A DNA stretch of 35,402 bases, taken from NCBI GenBank assembly GCA_017432025.1, contig JAFRJX010000001.1:1-35402 (forward strand). Direction: 5' to 3'. Made by a program: the position numbers and the translations under genes. The notes under the pieces were generated by a model. That model was not told where the DNA came from and did no database searches. It worked only from the letters and a program-made list of their open reading frames with translations. This DNA is from Candidatus Saccharimonadota bacterium. Lineage in GTDB: Bacteria; Patescibacteriota; Saccharimonadia; Saccharimonadales; Saccharimonadaceae. Positions 1-6,561 of the stretch are shown here, in pieces. How positions within the stretch are numbered: position 1 is the stretch's first letter; the number at the start of each line of letters is the position of its first letter.

Positions 1-306
1 GGGTTCAGAACGTCGTGAGACAGTTCGGTTTATATCCGGCATGATCGTTAGGAATTTTGAGGAGATTTGTCTCTAGTACGAGAGGACCGAGATGAACGAA
101 TCTCTAGTGTACGGGTTGTGGCCACCTGCTGCATCGCCCGGTAGCTATGTTCGGAAGAGATAAGCGCTGAAAGCATATTAAGCGCGAAGCCCACTCCAAG
201 ATAAGAATTCCCTAGGAGACTCCAGAGAGAAGATCTGGTTGATAGGCGCAAGGTGGAAGTATGGCAACATATGGAGCCGAAGCGTACTAATAGGTCCATC
301 GCCTTT
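1..306 (+). rRNA. rrl: 23S ribosomal RNA, 3' end (partial)
   Basis: This is the last ~300 nt of large-subunit rRNA; the 5' part lies outside the window. The universally conserved sarcin-ricin loop AGTACGAGAGGACC is at 75-88, and the terminal segment GAAGCGTACTAATAGGTCC near 279-297 matches the usual 3' end of bacterial 23S rRNA. The exact mature 3' end is estimated by analogy with other bacteria and may be off by several bases. It is followed by a short spacer and the 5S gene, the normal rrn order. No protein gene is called on either strand here. Confidence 0.97.
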
Positions 307-411
307 TTATGTCTTGAGCTTAGCTAGCAATCGGTGCTCGCACCGAAGACGTCATTTAAAATCTACACCTTATAGGCATCAATCGTAACAAAAGACGTCT
401 CTTTTGTTATA
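307..411 (+). other. 23S-5S internal transcribed spacer with two hairpins
   Basis: The spacer holds two clear stem-loops: TCGGTG/CACCGA (331-336 with 341-346, loop CTCG) and a perfect 10-bp stem TAACAAAAGA/TCTTTTGTTA (386-395 with 400-409, loop CGTC) ending two bases before 5S. The 8-mer AAGACGTC occurs at 346-353 and again at 392-399. Such stems are plausible rRNA processing sites, which is inferred from position only. No tRNA is present in the spacer. Confidence 0.7.
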
Positions 412-521
412 AATTGGTGCCCATAGCGCTGGGGTAATACCTGTTCCCATCCCGAACACAGAAGTCAAGCCCAGTCGCGCCGATTATACTGCTCTGCGGG
501 AAACTAGGAAGGTGCCAAATT
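412..521 (+). rRNA. rrf: 5S ribosomal RNA
   Basis: About 110 nt with the conserved 5S core CCCATCCCGAACACAGAAGT (446-465). The ends TTGGTGCC and GGTGCCAA pair to form helix I with two G-U pairs. It sits ~105 bp after 23S and directly before an intrinsic terminator. Ends are set by the pairing and may shift by 1-2 nt. Confidence 0.95.
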
Positions 522-527
522 ATCGAT

Positions 528-552
528 AAACCACCCGAAAGGGTGGTTTTTC
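528..552 (+). terminator. Intrinsic terminator of the rRNA operon
   Basis: Stem AACCACCC (529-536), GAAA tetraloop, GGGTGGTT (541-548), followed by a T-run. It lies 8 bp after 5S. Confidence 0.92.
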
Positions 553-556
553 GTTG

Positions 557-596
557 AATCCACCCGAACGAAGGTCCATTTAAGGGTGGATTTTTC
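557..596 (+). terminator. Second, weaker terminator-like stem after rrn
   Basis: AATCCACCC (557-565) pairs with GGGTGGATT (584-592) across an 18-nt loop and runs into TTTTT. Its 3' arm lies only ~30 bp before the next start codon. It could be a backup terminator for rRNA transcription or part of the next promoter region. Confidence 0.55.
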
Positions 597-607
597 ATTG
601 CGTTTAT

Positions 608-622
608 GTTATTTTAAAGATA
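608..622 (+). promoter_or_regulatory. Putative -10 box, predicted leaderless start of the gene at 622
   Basis: TGTTATTTT (607-615) is an imperfect extended -10 whose last base is 6 nt before the ATG at 622, the same geometry as the stronger TATAAT boxes elsewhere in the window. No Shine-Dalgarno sequence precedes 622. The match to consensus is modest. Confidence 0.45.
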
Positions 623-2211
623 TGGATGAACTAGACAATAATCAGCCTTTAGATTCGATGGGCGAGCCGATTACGCCACTTGGTGATCGTCCAGTGAATC
701 CTTATGTGCCGAATAATATGAATAATCCGGTGAATGCGCCGAGGAACCCTTTGGCACCAGAACCGGGCGAAATGCCGCCAACGCAAGGTGGTATGATGAA
801 CGAAATGCCAATGGAACAGCCGATGCAACAGGGCTATGGCCAGCCGATGGGGCAACCGATGAATCCGTACGCGAACCAGCCGATGGGCCAGCCAATACAA
901 CAACCAATGGGCCAGCCAACGCAAGGCTATGGGCAACCGATGGGTCAGCCGATGATGTATAGTCAGCCGATTGACTCTTATCCTGAGATGATGAATATGG
1001 GTGCGATGAAGCAGCCGAAGACTGGGGGAATTACTTCTTCGAAAGGTTTCATGATTGGTCTGATTGTCTTTGGGCTAGTTTTGTTCGCAGTGCTTCTGTT
1101 CTTACCAAGTATGCTTCCGAGTGGTTCTGGTGGCGGAGAAGGTGGCAACGAGGGTACTTTGAATGCTATAACGGCGAAATCGGTAGCAGATTATTGTGCG
1201 GCAAATGGTTATACTGATGAAGATACAAGTAACAATTCTATTCTTAAGGATGCGATTGAGACGCATGTTTGCTCAAACAGGGATAAGGGTCTGCAGCTTG
1301 CCTATGCGAAGTTTTCGGGCTCAGCTATAGAAACGACTGCTGCTAAAGAGGTAATCGGTGACATAGAATCACTGAATGGTGCAAAGGTTGTAGATGAAGA
1401 AAACCATTTAGAGATGGTAGCTAACACTGAACGGTATAAGGTCTATATGGTTATCGATAGTAATAGTGTTTTCTATACAATCGTGAATGATACCGATGAT
1501 ATTGAAGGTATTCTCGAAGCCGTGCGTGGCAAGAACGATTTGAACGCTAAATACAAAGATGTCATCAAGAATATGCCGAAAGAAGAAGAGAAAAAAGACA
1601 AAAAGGATGATGATAGTTCCGATGACGGAGATTCCGATGATGATGATTCTGATGATGATGACGAGACGGATACTAGCGATACCAAGGCGTCGGTTAGGGA
1701 TGCGACTAGAAGAAATGATATGAGCCGAGTCGATGTTGCACTGGTGATACACCAAACAAATAATAATACCAAGAGTAATAATTTACCAGGTGCAGGTTGG
1801 TGGAAGGGTAAGGCCGATTTTATGGGTACAAATAACTGTTCCTCAACTGATACAGCATGTTTGTTTGCGCGTGACTATATGAATAGTTCACTGGACGAAG
1901 AAACGATGAAAAACGAATTTGTTGATCCGGATGGGACGCCGTATAGCTTTCTCATTACGAGTAACTGGGCGAAAGAAGGCGATGGGACGCTTGGTGTAAT
2001 AACCCCTGGCGAAGGTGGTGAAAACTCTAAGCTCGTTGAAAAGGATGGTGGTTATACTATTGGTGGCGACAACCCATTCTCCGAACATGTAGTTTATATT
2101 GTGCCGGGTGGACGTTGTGATGGTGAAGTCGTAAACCAATCGCAAAAACGTCATTTCGCAGTGCTTTATAAGCTCGAAGGTGGTGGCGTATACTGTATTG
2201 ATGATCATTAA
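622..2211 (+). CDS. Single-pass membrane protein with pseudopilin-like C-terminal domain
   Basis: 529 residues. Residues 1-140 are a Pro/Gln/Met-rich tail with degenerate GQPM repeats. One membrane helix follows (about 142-164, GLIVFGLVLFAVLLF), then a Gly linker, a globular region, a Lys then Asp/Ser-rich acidic tract (about 326-353), and a C-terminal domain of ~175 residues. That domain opens with RRNDMSRVDVALVIHQTNNN and contains DPDGTPY; it resembles the globular part of type II/IV pseudopilins (RRxDxxxIxxAL, then DPxGxxY). Pilin-like function is inferred and no prepilin cleavage site is seen. Orientation is probably N-in, C-out, with cysteines only in the outer part. A GTG at 586 is in frame but overlaps a terminator stem; ATG 622 fits the promoter spacing. 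It heads an operon with the paralogue at 2226, 14 bp downstream. Confidence 0.85.
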   Translation: MDELDNNQPLDSMGEPITPLGDRPVNPYVPNNMNNPVNAPRNPLAPEPGEMPPTQGGMMNEMPMEQPMQQGYGQPMGQPMNPYANQPMGQPIQQPMGQPTQGYGQPMGQPMMYSQPIDSYPEMMNMGAMKQPKTGGITSSKGFMIGLIVFGLVLFAVLLFLPSMLPSGSGGGEGGNEGTLNAITAKSVADYCAANGYTDEDTSNNSILKDAIETHVCSNRDKGLQLAYAKFSGSAIETTAAKEVIGDIESLNGAKVVDEENHLEMVANTERYKVYMVIDSNSVFYTIVNDTDDIEGILEAVRGKNDLNAKYKDVIKNMPKEEEKKDKKDDDSSDDGDSDDDDSDDDDETDTSDTKASVRDATRRNDMSRVDVALVIHQTNNNTKSNNLPGAGWWKGKADFMGTNNCSSTDTACLFARDYMNSSLDEETMKNEFVDPDGTPYSFLITSNWAKEGDGTLGVITPGEGGENSKLVEKDGGYTIGGDNPFSEHVVYIVPGGRCDGEVVNQSQKRHFAVLYKLEGGGVYCIDDH

Positions 2212-2225
2212 AAAAGGGGTAAGAT

Positions 2226-3725
2226 ATGGATGGGCAAGATAAAAACGGAAATTATGGACAGGGCTCGTTCGGTATGAGTAGCGGACCGAGTTTTGGTTCG
2301 TTTACTTTTGACGAAAGCAAGGTGAAAGTACCAGAGCCGGAGCCGATGCCGGTGCCAGAGCCGATGCCACAACCGGTGGCTCAGTCAGCACCAGAAATGC
2401 CACAACCGCAGCCGGAACAACCACCGATGCCGATGGGGCAGCCTCAGCCAATTGGTCAACCAATGCCGATGGGACAACCAATGCCGGTGAATCAGCCAAT
2501 GCCTGGGGATAACTATCAGGTTACGAACAAGAAGAATTCGAAAGGCTTAGTGATTGGAATAGCGATCGGTGTATTCGTGATTTTAGCGATTGCTGTGACG
2601 GCGATTATTATGTTTGGCCAACCGCCAGCACCAGAACCGGAACCAGCACCAGAGCCGGAACCGATTGACTACGAAGCAGATGTGCCAACTCTAGTTACTA
2701 CTAGGCGTTACTGTGCTACGAGCGGGCTCTATGTTTGGGATCTGCCGGATGAAAAGAGTAGTAGAGAAGCGGTTTATGGTACGGTAAACTGTCGTTACAA
2801 CGAACAGGCGGTCGAAAAAGACGATGGTACCAATGAGGAAGCTGATACCGAAGAGGAAACTGAGGAAGTTGATCTAGATAAAATCGTTGAAGAGCCGGAG
2901 GGCGCGGTGATTGCTCTAGACTATTATGTTCTTACGAAGGATCATAACGAGCTTGAGTCGGTGAAGACACTCCAGGGCGACTATTCCTCATTTGGCTCAG
3001 AGCTTGAAAATAGTACTGATTACAAGATTTTCTACCAATTTAAAGACAATTTCAATTATACAGTGGTGACGTATACAGTCTTTTACAAGAATTCGTTGTT
3101 CTTAATGTCAGCGAAGAATGCGGAAGAGATTGAGACGGCACTCAAGACAATTGGCTTCCCGGAATCTGAACATGAGGTGCCAACTAAGGAATCCGAGGCC
3201 GCAAAGCGAGAGAAGGAGCGCGAACAGGGGAAAGCGACTCCAGCAAAACGTGATGTACTCCGTCGGAACGATATGGCGAGAGTGAGTACGTCTCTCACGC
3301 AATATATGACCAATAATAAAGGGGAATTGCCGGGTCCGAGTGTTTGGACTGCTACGGCAAATTATGCCGGCGAAAATGCCTGTAAGGCCGAGAATACTGC
3401 CTGTAATTTCGTGATGTCATATCTGAATACCACTGATGATAAAAACGATTTCGAAGATCCGAGCGGCGATGTTTATAATGTCTTAATTACTGGAAACATT
3501 GCAGATGGTGGCGAGATTGGAAATACTATCTACAGTGCCGACAGTAAACTCGCGATCCAGAGCAAGAAATACACGATTGCCGGCAGAAACCCGTTTTATG
3601 AGCATGTAGTTTATATCATTCCGGGTGCAAAATGCGATGGCACCGGCGCTAAGGCAGCTAAAAAGGATAATTACGCGGTACTTTACCGCCTAGAAGAAGG
3701 CCAAACTTACTGTCTAAATAATTAG
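2226..3725 (+). CDS. Paralogue: single-pass membrane protein with pseudopilin-like C-terminal domain
   Basis: 499 residues with the same architecture as the preceding gene. There is a Pro/Met/Gln-rich N-terminal tail with PEPMP and GQPMP repeats, one membrane helix at about 107-130 (GLVIGIAIGVFVILAIAVTA), a PEPEPAPEPEP linker, an acidic Glu-rich stretch, and a C-terminal domain starting RRNDMARVSTSLTQYMTNN (about 346 on) with DPSGDVYNV and HVVYIIPGAKCDG. The last motif closely matches HVVYIVPGGRCDG in the upstream protein, so the two arose by duplication. The start is supported by AAGGGGT 5 nt before the ATG. It is probably co-transcribed with the upstream gene. Function is unknown; a surface or pilus-like accessory role is inferred from the pseudopilin-like motifs. 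Confidence 0.87.
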   Translation: MDGQDKNGNYGQGSFGMSSGPSFGSFTFDESKVKVPEPEPMPVPEPMPQPVAQSAPEMPQPQPEQPPMPMGQPQPIGQPMPMGQPMPVNQPMPGDNYQVTNKKNSKGLVIGIAIGVFVILAIAVTAIIMFGQPPAPEPEPAPEPEPIDYEADVPTLVTTRRYCATSGLYVWDLPDEKSSREAVYGTVNCRYNEQAVEKDDGTNEEADTEEETEEVDLDKIVEEPEGAVIALDYYVLTKDHNELESVKTLQGDYSSFGSELENSTDYKIFYQFKDNFNYTVVTYTVFYKNSLFLMSAKNAEEIETALKTIGFPESEHEVPTKESEAAKREKEREQGKATPAKRDVLRRNDMARVSTSLTQYMTNNKGELPGPSVWTATANYAGENACKAENTACNFVMSYLNTTDDKNDFEDPSGDVYNVLITGNIADGGEIGNTIYSADSKLAIQSKKYTIAGRNPFYEHVVYIIPGAKCDGTGAKAAKKDNYAVLYRLEEGQTYCLNN

Positions 3726-3751
3726 TGGTGAGCTAGTAAATCTTATCTGTT

Positions 3752-3785
3752 TATGATATAATTAACCGTATACTTGTTAGGGGGT
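3752..3785 (+). promoter_or_regulatory. Extended -10 promoter and AGGGGGT ribosome binding site
   Basis: TGATATAAT (3754-3762) gives a predicted start near 3769. AGGGGGT (3779-3785) then lies 7 nt before GTG 3793. No convincing -35 is seen. Confidence 0.65.
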
Positions 3786-3792
3786 GTTTTTA

Positions 3793-4236
3793 GTGCAGGT
3801 AGGTTCTTTACCTTTATGGGCTATGATTCTCATTGGAAGTGTAATTTTTTCGTTTGTAATAGGCTTTATCAACCCATACGTTACAAAGGCAACGCTGATC
3901 CGGCTCGAAAATGTCGATAAAGAAGACTGGTCTAAACCGCGGCCGACGGTGACTATAAAAGAGCGGCTATCGCCAATCATCGTGGTAGATTTTATCTTTA
4001 TAATACTATTCGTCGGCTTTATGTGTTTTCTAATCCAAGGTTTGATGCCGATGTCTAACAGGTTTGGCGGAGGCGTATTAGTGACACTGATGGTGGTGCT
4101 TTTTTCGATTATTGCTTTAGGACTAACCTTTATCATCGACATGATGGCTTATATTACAGGGCTGGAGCTTACTGCGACCAGATTAAAACGACACTTCGAA
4201 AGGCAATATGGTGCCAGAATCGAAAGAGAATCATAG
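3793..4236 (+). CDS. Small multi-pass membrane protein, island paralogue 1
   Basis: 147 residues from GTG 3793. The spacing to AGGGGGT and the alignment of its N-terminus (GSLPLWAMI) with those of the next two genes (GTLPIWSII, STFPFWVIV) both favour this over the in-frame GTG at 3784. Features shared with the paralogues are a membrane helix near the N-terminus ending in GF/GY..PYVTK, a basic loop of ~40 residues, a second helix, an FGGG motif, a third hydrophobic segment, and a charged tail with ERQYG. It matches no family I recognise. The gene is monocistronic, with its own promoter and a strong terminator. Confidence 0.82.
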   Translation: MQVGSLPLWAMILIGSVIFSFVIGFINPYVTKATLIRLENVDKEDWSKPRPTVTIKERLSPIIVVDFIFIILFVGFMCFLIQGLMPMSNRFGGGVLVTLMVVLFSIIALGLTFIIDMMAYITGLELTATRLKRHFERQYGARIERES

Positions 4237-4244
4237 TTAAATCT

Positions 4245-4270
4245 AAAACCCCGTTTTACGGGGTTTTTAT
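4245..4270 (+). terminator. Intrinsic terminator after island gene 1
   Basis: AAAACCCCG (4245-4253) pairs with CGGGGTTTT (4259-4267), followed by a T-rich run. Confidence 0.9.
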
Positions 4271-4291
4271 CTTGAAAACGCTTAAGATATA

Positions 4292-4346
4292 TTGACATTT
4301 CTAATAAAGTGTGCTATAATAATAGTTATATTCTATCTAGGGGGGT
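4292..4346 (+). promoter_or_regulatory. Consensus promoter and AGGGGGGT site of island gene 2
   Basis: TTGACA (4292-4297), 17-bp spacer, TGCTATAAT with TATAAT at 4315-4320: a perfect vegetative-type promoter with extended -10. AGGGGGGT (4339-4346) is 6 nt before ATG 4353. Confidence 0.88.
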
Positions 4347-4352
4347 ATAAAA

Positions 4353-4802
4353 ATGGAAGGTACATTACCAATCTGGTCTATCATTCTGGTTTTGGGAGCA
4401 GGAGTGTTATTCTCCTTGGGATATGTGAAACCATATATTTCAAAGGAGAACAAAGCGGAAATTATCGCGTATGCAAAGAATGAGAACATCGGTAAACCGC
4501 CAGTAGTGATCATCCGTGATCACATGACACCGGCGATGAGCCTGGCACTGGTAATAGGGATTGCACTCGCCTCTCTGATACTGTTTATTGTCGAAACTTT
4601 CGGCAACATGGTGCAGCATTTTGGCGGTGGTTTCTTCGGTGTACTGATCACAATCGGTCTCATGTTCTTGCTCTACAGTTTTTCGTTTATTGCACTGCTC
4701 TTTCTTCACCTAATCGGTGAAACCGTCACTTCAATCTCGTTTGAGCGGCTTTACAGGGATTGCTACGGTCTCGAAGTGAAATACGAATCAGAAACTAAAT
4801 AG
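4353..4802 (+). CDS. Small multi-pass membrane protein, island paralogue 2
   Basis: 149 residues with three hydrophobic segments (about 8-27, 63-87, 95-125). It aligns over its length with its neighbours: LPIWSIILVLGAG and GYVKPYISKE at the start, FGGGFFGVLI in the middle, and FERLYRDCYGLEVKYE at the end. The loop after the first helix is basic, suggesting that it and the C-terminal tail face the cytoplasm. No catalytic motif is visible and function is unknown. The gene has a perfect promoter, a shared-type AGGGGGGT site and its own UUCG-loop terminator, so it is an independent and probably highly expressed transcription unit. Confidence 0.85.
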   Translation: MEGTLPIWSIILVLGAGVLFSLGYVKPYISKENKAEIIAYAKNENIGKPPVVIIRDHMTPAMSLALVIGIALASLILFIVETFGNMVQHFGGGFFGVLITIGLMFLLYSFSFIALLFLHLIGETVTSISFERLYRDCYGLEVKYESETK

Positions 4803-4808
4803 ACCATC

Positions 4809-4836
4809 ATCCCCATCTTCGGATGGGGATTTTTCT
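4809..4836 (+). terminator. Intrinsic terminator with UUCG tetraloop
   Basis: ATCCCCATC (4809-4817), TTCG loop, GATGGGGAT (4822-4830), then a T-run. C(UUCG)G is an unusually stable tetraloop. Confidence 0.92.
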
Positions 4837-4837
4837 A

Positions 4838-4892
4838 TGGACAATTTAGCATAAATGTTGTATAATATATCTATTCTGCATTTGAAGGGGGT
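4838..4892 (+). promoter_or_regulatory. Promoter and AGGGGGT site of island gene 3
   Basis: TGGACA (4838-4843), 17-bp spacer, TATAAT (4861-4866). AGGGGGT (4886-4892) is 6 nt before ATG 4899. The -35 follows the upstream terminator's T-run by a base or two. Confidence 0.82.
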
Positions 4893-4898
4893 GCTGGA

Positions 4899-5360
4899 AT
4901 GCACGAAAGCACATTTCCGTTTTGGGTTATCGTCCTGTTACTCGGCGCAGCTTTCGCATATTTTGTGGGGTACGCTAGTCCGTATGTCACGAAAGAGTCT
5001 AGGGAAGAGGTGAAGAAATACGTTAAAGGGGAAAACGCCATCCGGCCAAAAATCATTATCAAAAATAGAACAGATTCGGAAACCGTAATTTGTCTATCGG
5101 TCGGGTTGGCAATCGTATGGATGATTTTCTTCTTTTGTGACGGTTTTTCTAACCTCATTATGAGGCTCGGCGGTGGCACTTTTGCATCCATCTTTGCAGT
5201 TCTCATCTTCTTAATCAGCTTCGGGCTGATATTCTTTGGGATGCTGTTTATGTATCTCTTTGGAGCGACCGTGTCGTCCGGAATGCTAGAGAGACGCTAC
5301 AAAGATCGTTACAATGTCGATGCTGAACTGGTGCTCGATGAACCGGAGATAAACCATTAA
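4899..5360 (+). CDS. Small multi-pass membrane protein, island paralogue 3
   Basis: 153 residues, third member of the family. It shares FPFWVIVLLLGAAFAYFVGY and SPYVTKESREEVKKYVKGEN near the N-terminus (compare PYISKENKAEIIAYAKNEN in paralogue 2), a central LGGGTFASI and the tail ERRYKDRYNVDAEL. Three hydrophobic segments are seen. The conserved PYV/IT/SK boundary after helix 1, the GGG before the last hydrophobic segment and the ER.Y...YG-like tail define the family. No known domain is recognised. It is a monocistronic unit with its own promoter and terminator. Confidence 0.85.
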   Translation: MHESTFPFWVIVLLLGAAFAYFVGYASPYVTKESREEVKKYVKGENAIRPKIIIKNRTDSETVICLSVGLAIVWMIFFFCDGFSNLIMRLGGGTFASIFAVLIFLISFGLIFFGMLFMYLFGATVSSGMLERRYKDRYNVDAELVLDEPEINH

Positions 5361-5365
5361 CCTGT

Positions 5366-5392
5366 ATCCCCTGTTTTACAGGGGATTTTTTA
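5366..5392 (+). terminator. Intrinsic terminator after island gene 3
   Basis: ATCCCCTGT (5366-5374) pairs with ACAGGGGAT (5378-5386), followed by TTTTTT. Confidence 0.92.
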
Positions 5393-5419
5393 TTACCTCT
5401 GTTTTAGGCATAAGTATTA

Positions 5420-5507
5420 TTGACTTTTTTGGCGTTTTGTGCTATAATATAGAGTATAAAATGTTTTTTGGGACATTTTAGAATTTTAATAGATGTTTTT
5501 AGGGGGT
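5420..5507 (+). promoter_or_regulatory. Consensus promoter with a structured 56-nt leader
   Basis: TTGACT (5420-5425), 17-bp spacer, TGCTATAAT with TATAAT at 5443-5448. The leader carries a hairpin AAAATGT/ACATTTT (5458-5464 with 5473-5479) and AGGGGGT (5501-5507) just before ATG 5511. The hairpin has no T-run after it, so it is not a standard terminator. Confidence 0.82.
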
Positions 5508-5510
5508 AAG

Positions 5511-6011
5511 ATGAAAAACATATTTTTAGACGAAGCTTCACGGGCGGTTAATCATGGTGGTCTTGAAGGCACCATCTACATGATTTTCAAGTACGGCAAC
5601 TTTTCGATGGTGGACGATGAAGGCATGAGTATCGAAGAGAAGATAAGCTACGGAACCGAAATGCTCGATATCGAAGTAAAAAACTTCGAGAAACGAAAGA
5701 AGATGGTTAAGCAGCAAAATAGCATATGCTACTTCTTGATTGGACTGATTCTGATAGGGTTAGTCATCGCATTATTTAGCACCGATTATCTATCGGCCGA
5801 TGAAACTATGGTAATTAGCGTATTGTCTTTGCTGATATCCTGCATGCTAATTTATGAAACTGAAGAGTCAAAGTCTAAAAATACCAATCTACTGGTGCTG
5901 TTTTGGGTCGCCTACGTTGAGAGAATGCTCTTTTATGTGGATGATCTGGCACCAGAAGTGACTTTTCCGGCTGCCATTAAGGTAGGAAATGCAATTAAAG
6001 ACGTATCTTAG
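5511..6011 (+). CDS. Small two-helix membrane protein, island gene 4
   Basis: 166 residues from ATG 5511. The in-frame ATG 5493 is upstream of the AGGGGGT site and is less likely. It has a soluble N-terminal part of ~65 residues ending in a charged segment (VKNFEKRKKMVKQQ), two hydrophobic segments (about 68-88 and 98-114), then a second soluble part. It is not an obvious paralogue of genes 1-3, but it shares their promoter type, Shine-Dalgarno sequence and single-gene layout. No family is recognised. Common regulation with its neighbours is inferred from these signals. Confidence 0.8.
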   Translation: MKNIFLDEASRAVNHGGLEGTIYMIFKYGNFSMVDDEGMSIEEKISYGTEMLDIEVKNFEKRKKMVKQQNSICYFLIGLILIGLVIALFSTDYLSADETMVISVLSLLISCMLIYETEESKSKNTNLLVLFWVAYVERMLFYVDDLAPEVTFPAAIKVGNAIKDVS

Positions 6012-6023
6012 AAAACATCGCCG

Positions 6024-6051
6024 AACTCCCGAGCAATCGGGAGTTTTTTAT
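6024..6051 (+). terminator. Intrinsic terminator after island gene 4
   Basis: AACTCCCGA (6024-6032), GCAA tetraloop, TCGGGAGTT (6037-6045), T-run. Confidence 0.92.
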
Positions 6052-6081
6052 CTGTAAAATATCGTTTAAGCATAAGCAGTA

Positions 6082-6136
6082 TTGACAATTTTGCTAAAGT
6101 GTGCTATAATAGTAGTAAGAATTAGTTAAAGGGGGT
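6082..6136 (+). promoter_or_regulatory. Consensus promoter and AGGGGGT site of island gene 5
   Basis: TTGACA (6082-6087), 17-bp spacer, TGCTATAAT with TATAAT at 6105-6110. AGGGGGT (6130-6136) lies 7 nt before ATG 6144. Confidence 0.88.
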
Positions 6137-6143
6137 CAATAAA

Positions 6144-6515
6144 ATGACTAATCTCGCACTTTACAATATCCCGTTCTATGTGTACGAAGGACTGTTTACA
6201 TTCATTCTGATGGTGATACTCGGGTTATCTTACATCAAGGTATCGAAGAGTAACCGCTCTGGTAAACGGTTTGAACATACTGAACGCTTCGGCGTTGAGA
6301 CGATTCTGATGTTTGCCTTCGGTGGTGCCGTACTGTTCGTTCTCTCATTCGTGAGGAAAGCAGTGACGATTCCATCCAGCTTCTTCTTCAAAATCGTAAT
6401 GTTCGCGCTGATGATTGGAATGGTTTTCGTGATTGCACTCGCCAATGTTGGCATTTCGATGTTCGCATCAAACCTTGCCATTAATATCGCCGAGAAAGAT
6501 CTCGAACACCGCTAG
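6144..6515 (+). CDS. Small three-helix membrane protein, island gene 5
   Basis: 123 residues with three hydrophobic segments (about 13-30, 52-70 and 80-105) and a basic loop after the first (KVSKSNRSGKRFEHTERF). The third segment is rich in Met/Phe/Val. It has no close sequence match to genes 1-3, although its layout (helix, basic loop, two helices, short charged tail) is similar. No known family is recognised. It ends at a terminator shared with the convergent nusA gene. Confidence 0.8.
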   Translation: MTNLALYNIPFYVYEGLFTFILMVILGLSYIKVSKSNRSGKRFEHTERFGVETILMFAFGGAVLFVLSFVRKAVTIPSSFFFKIVMFALMIGMVFVIALANVGISMFASNLAINIAEKDLEHR

Positions 6516-6520
6516 AACAA

Positions 6521-6552
6521 AAATCCCCGTCTTTAAGACGGGGATATTTTTT
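6521..6552. terminator. Bidirectional terminator between island gene 5 and nusA
   Basis: ATCCCCGTCT (6523-6532) pairs with AGACGGGGAT (6536-6545). There is an A-run on the left and a T-run on the right, so both strands see a hairpin followed by U residues. It can end both convergent transcripts. Confidence 0.9.
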
Positions 6553-6561
6553 GTCTTAAAA

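Noticed and set aside
48-598. Minus-strand open frames over the 23S and 5S genes
   Set aside because: They overlap conserved rRNA and terminators; no supporting start signals.
586-621. GTG 586 as start of the first membrane protein
   Set aside because: It sits within the second terminator stem; the -10 box to ATG 622 spacing matches other predicted leaderless genes.
1597-1680. Asp/Ser codon tract (GATGATGAT-like) as a phase-variable repeat
   Set aside because: The repeat units are short and interrupted, and are trinucleotides that would not shift the frame.
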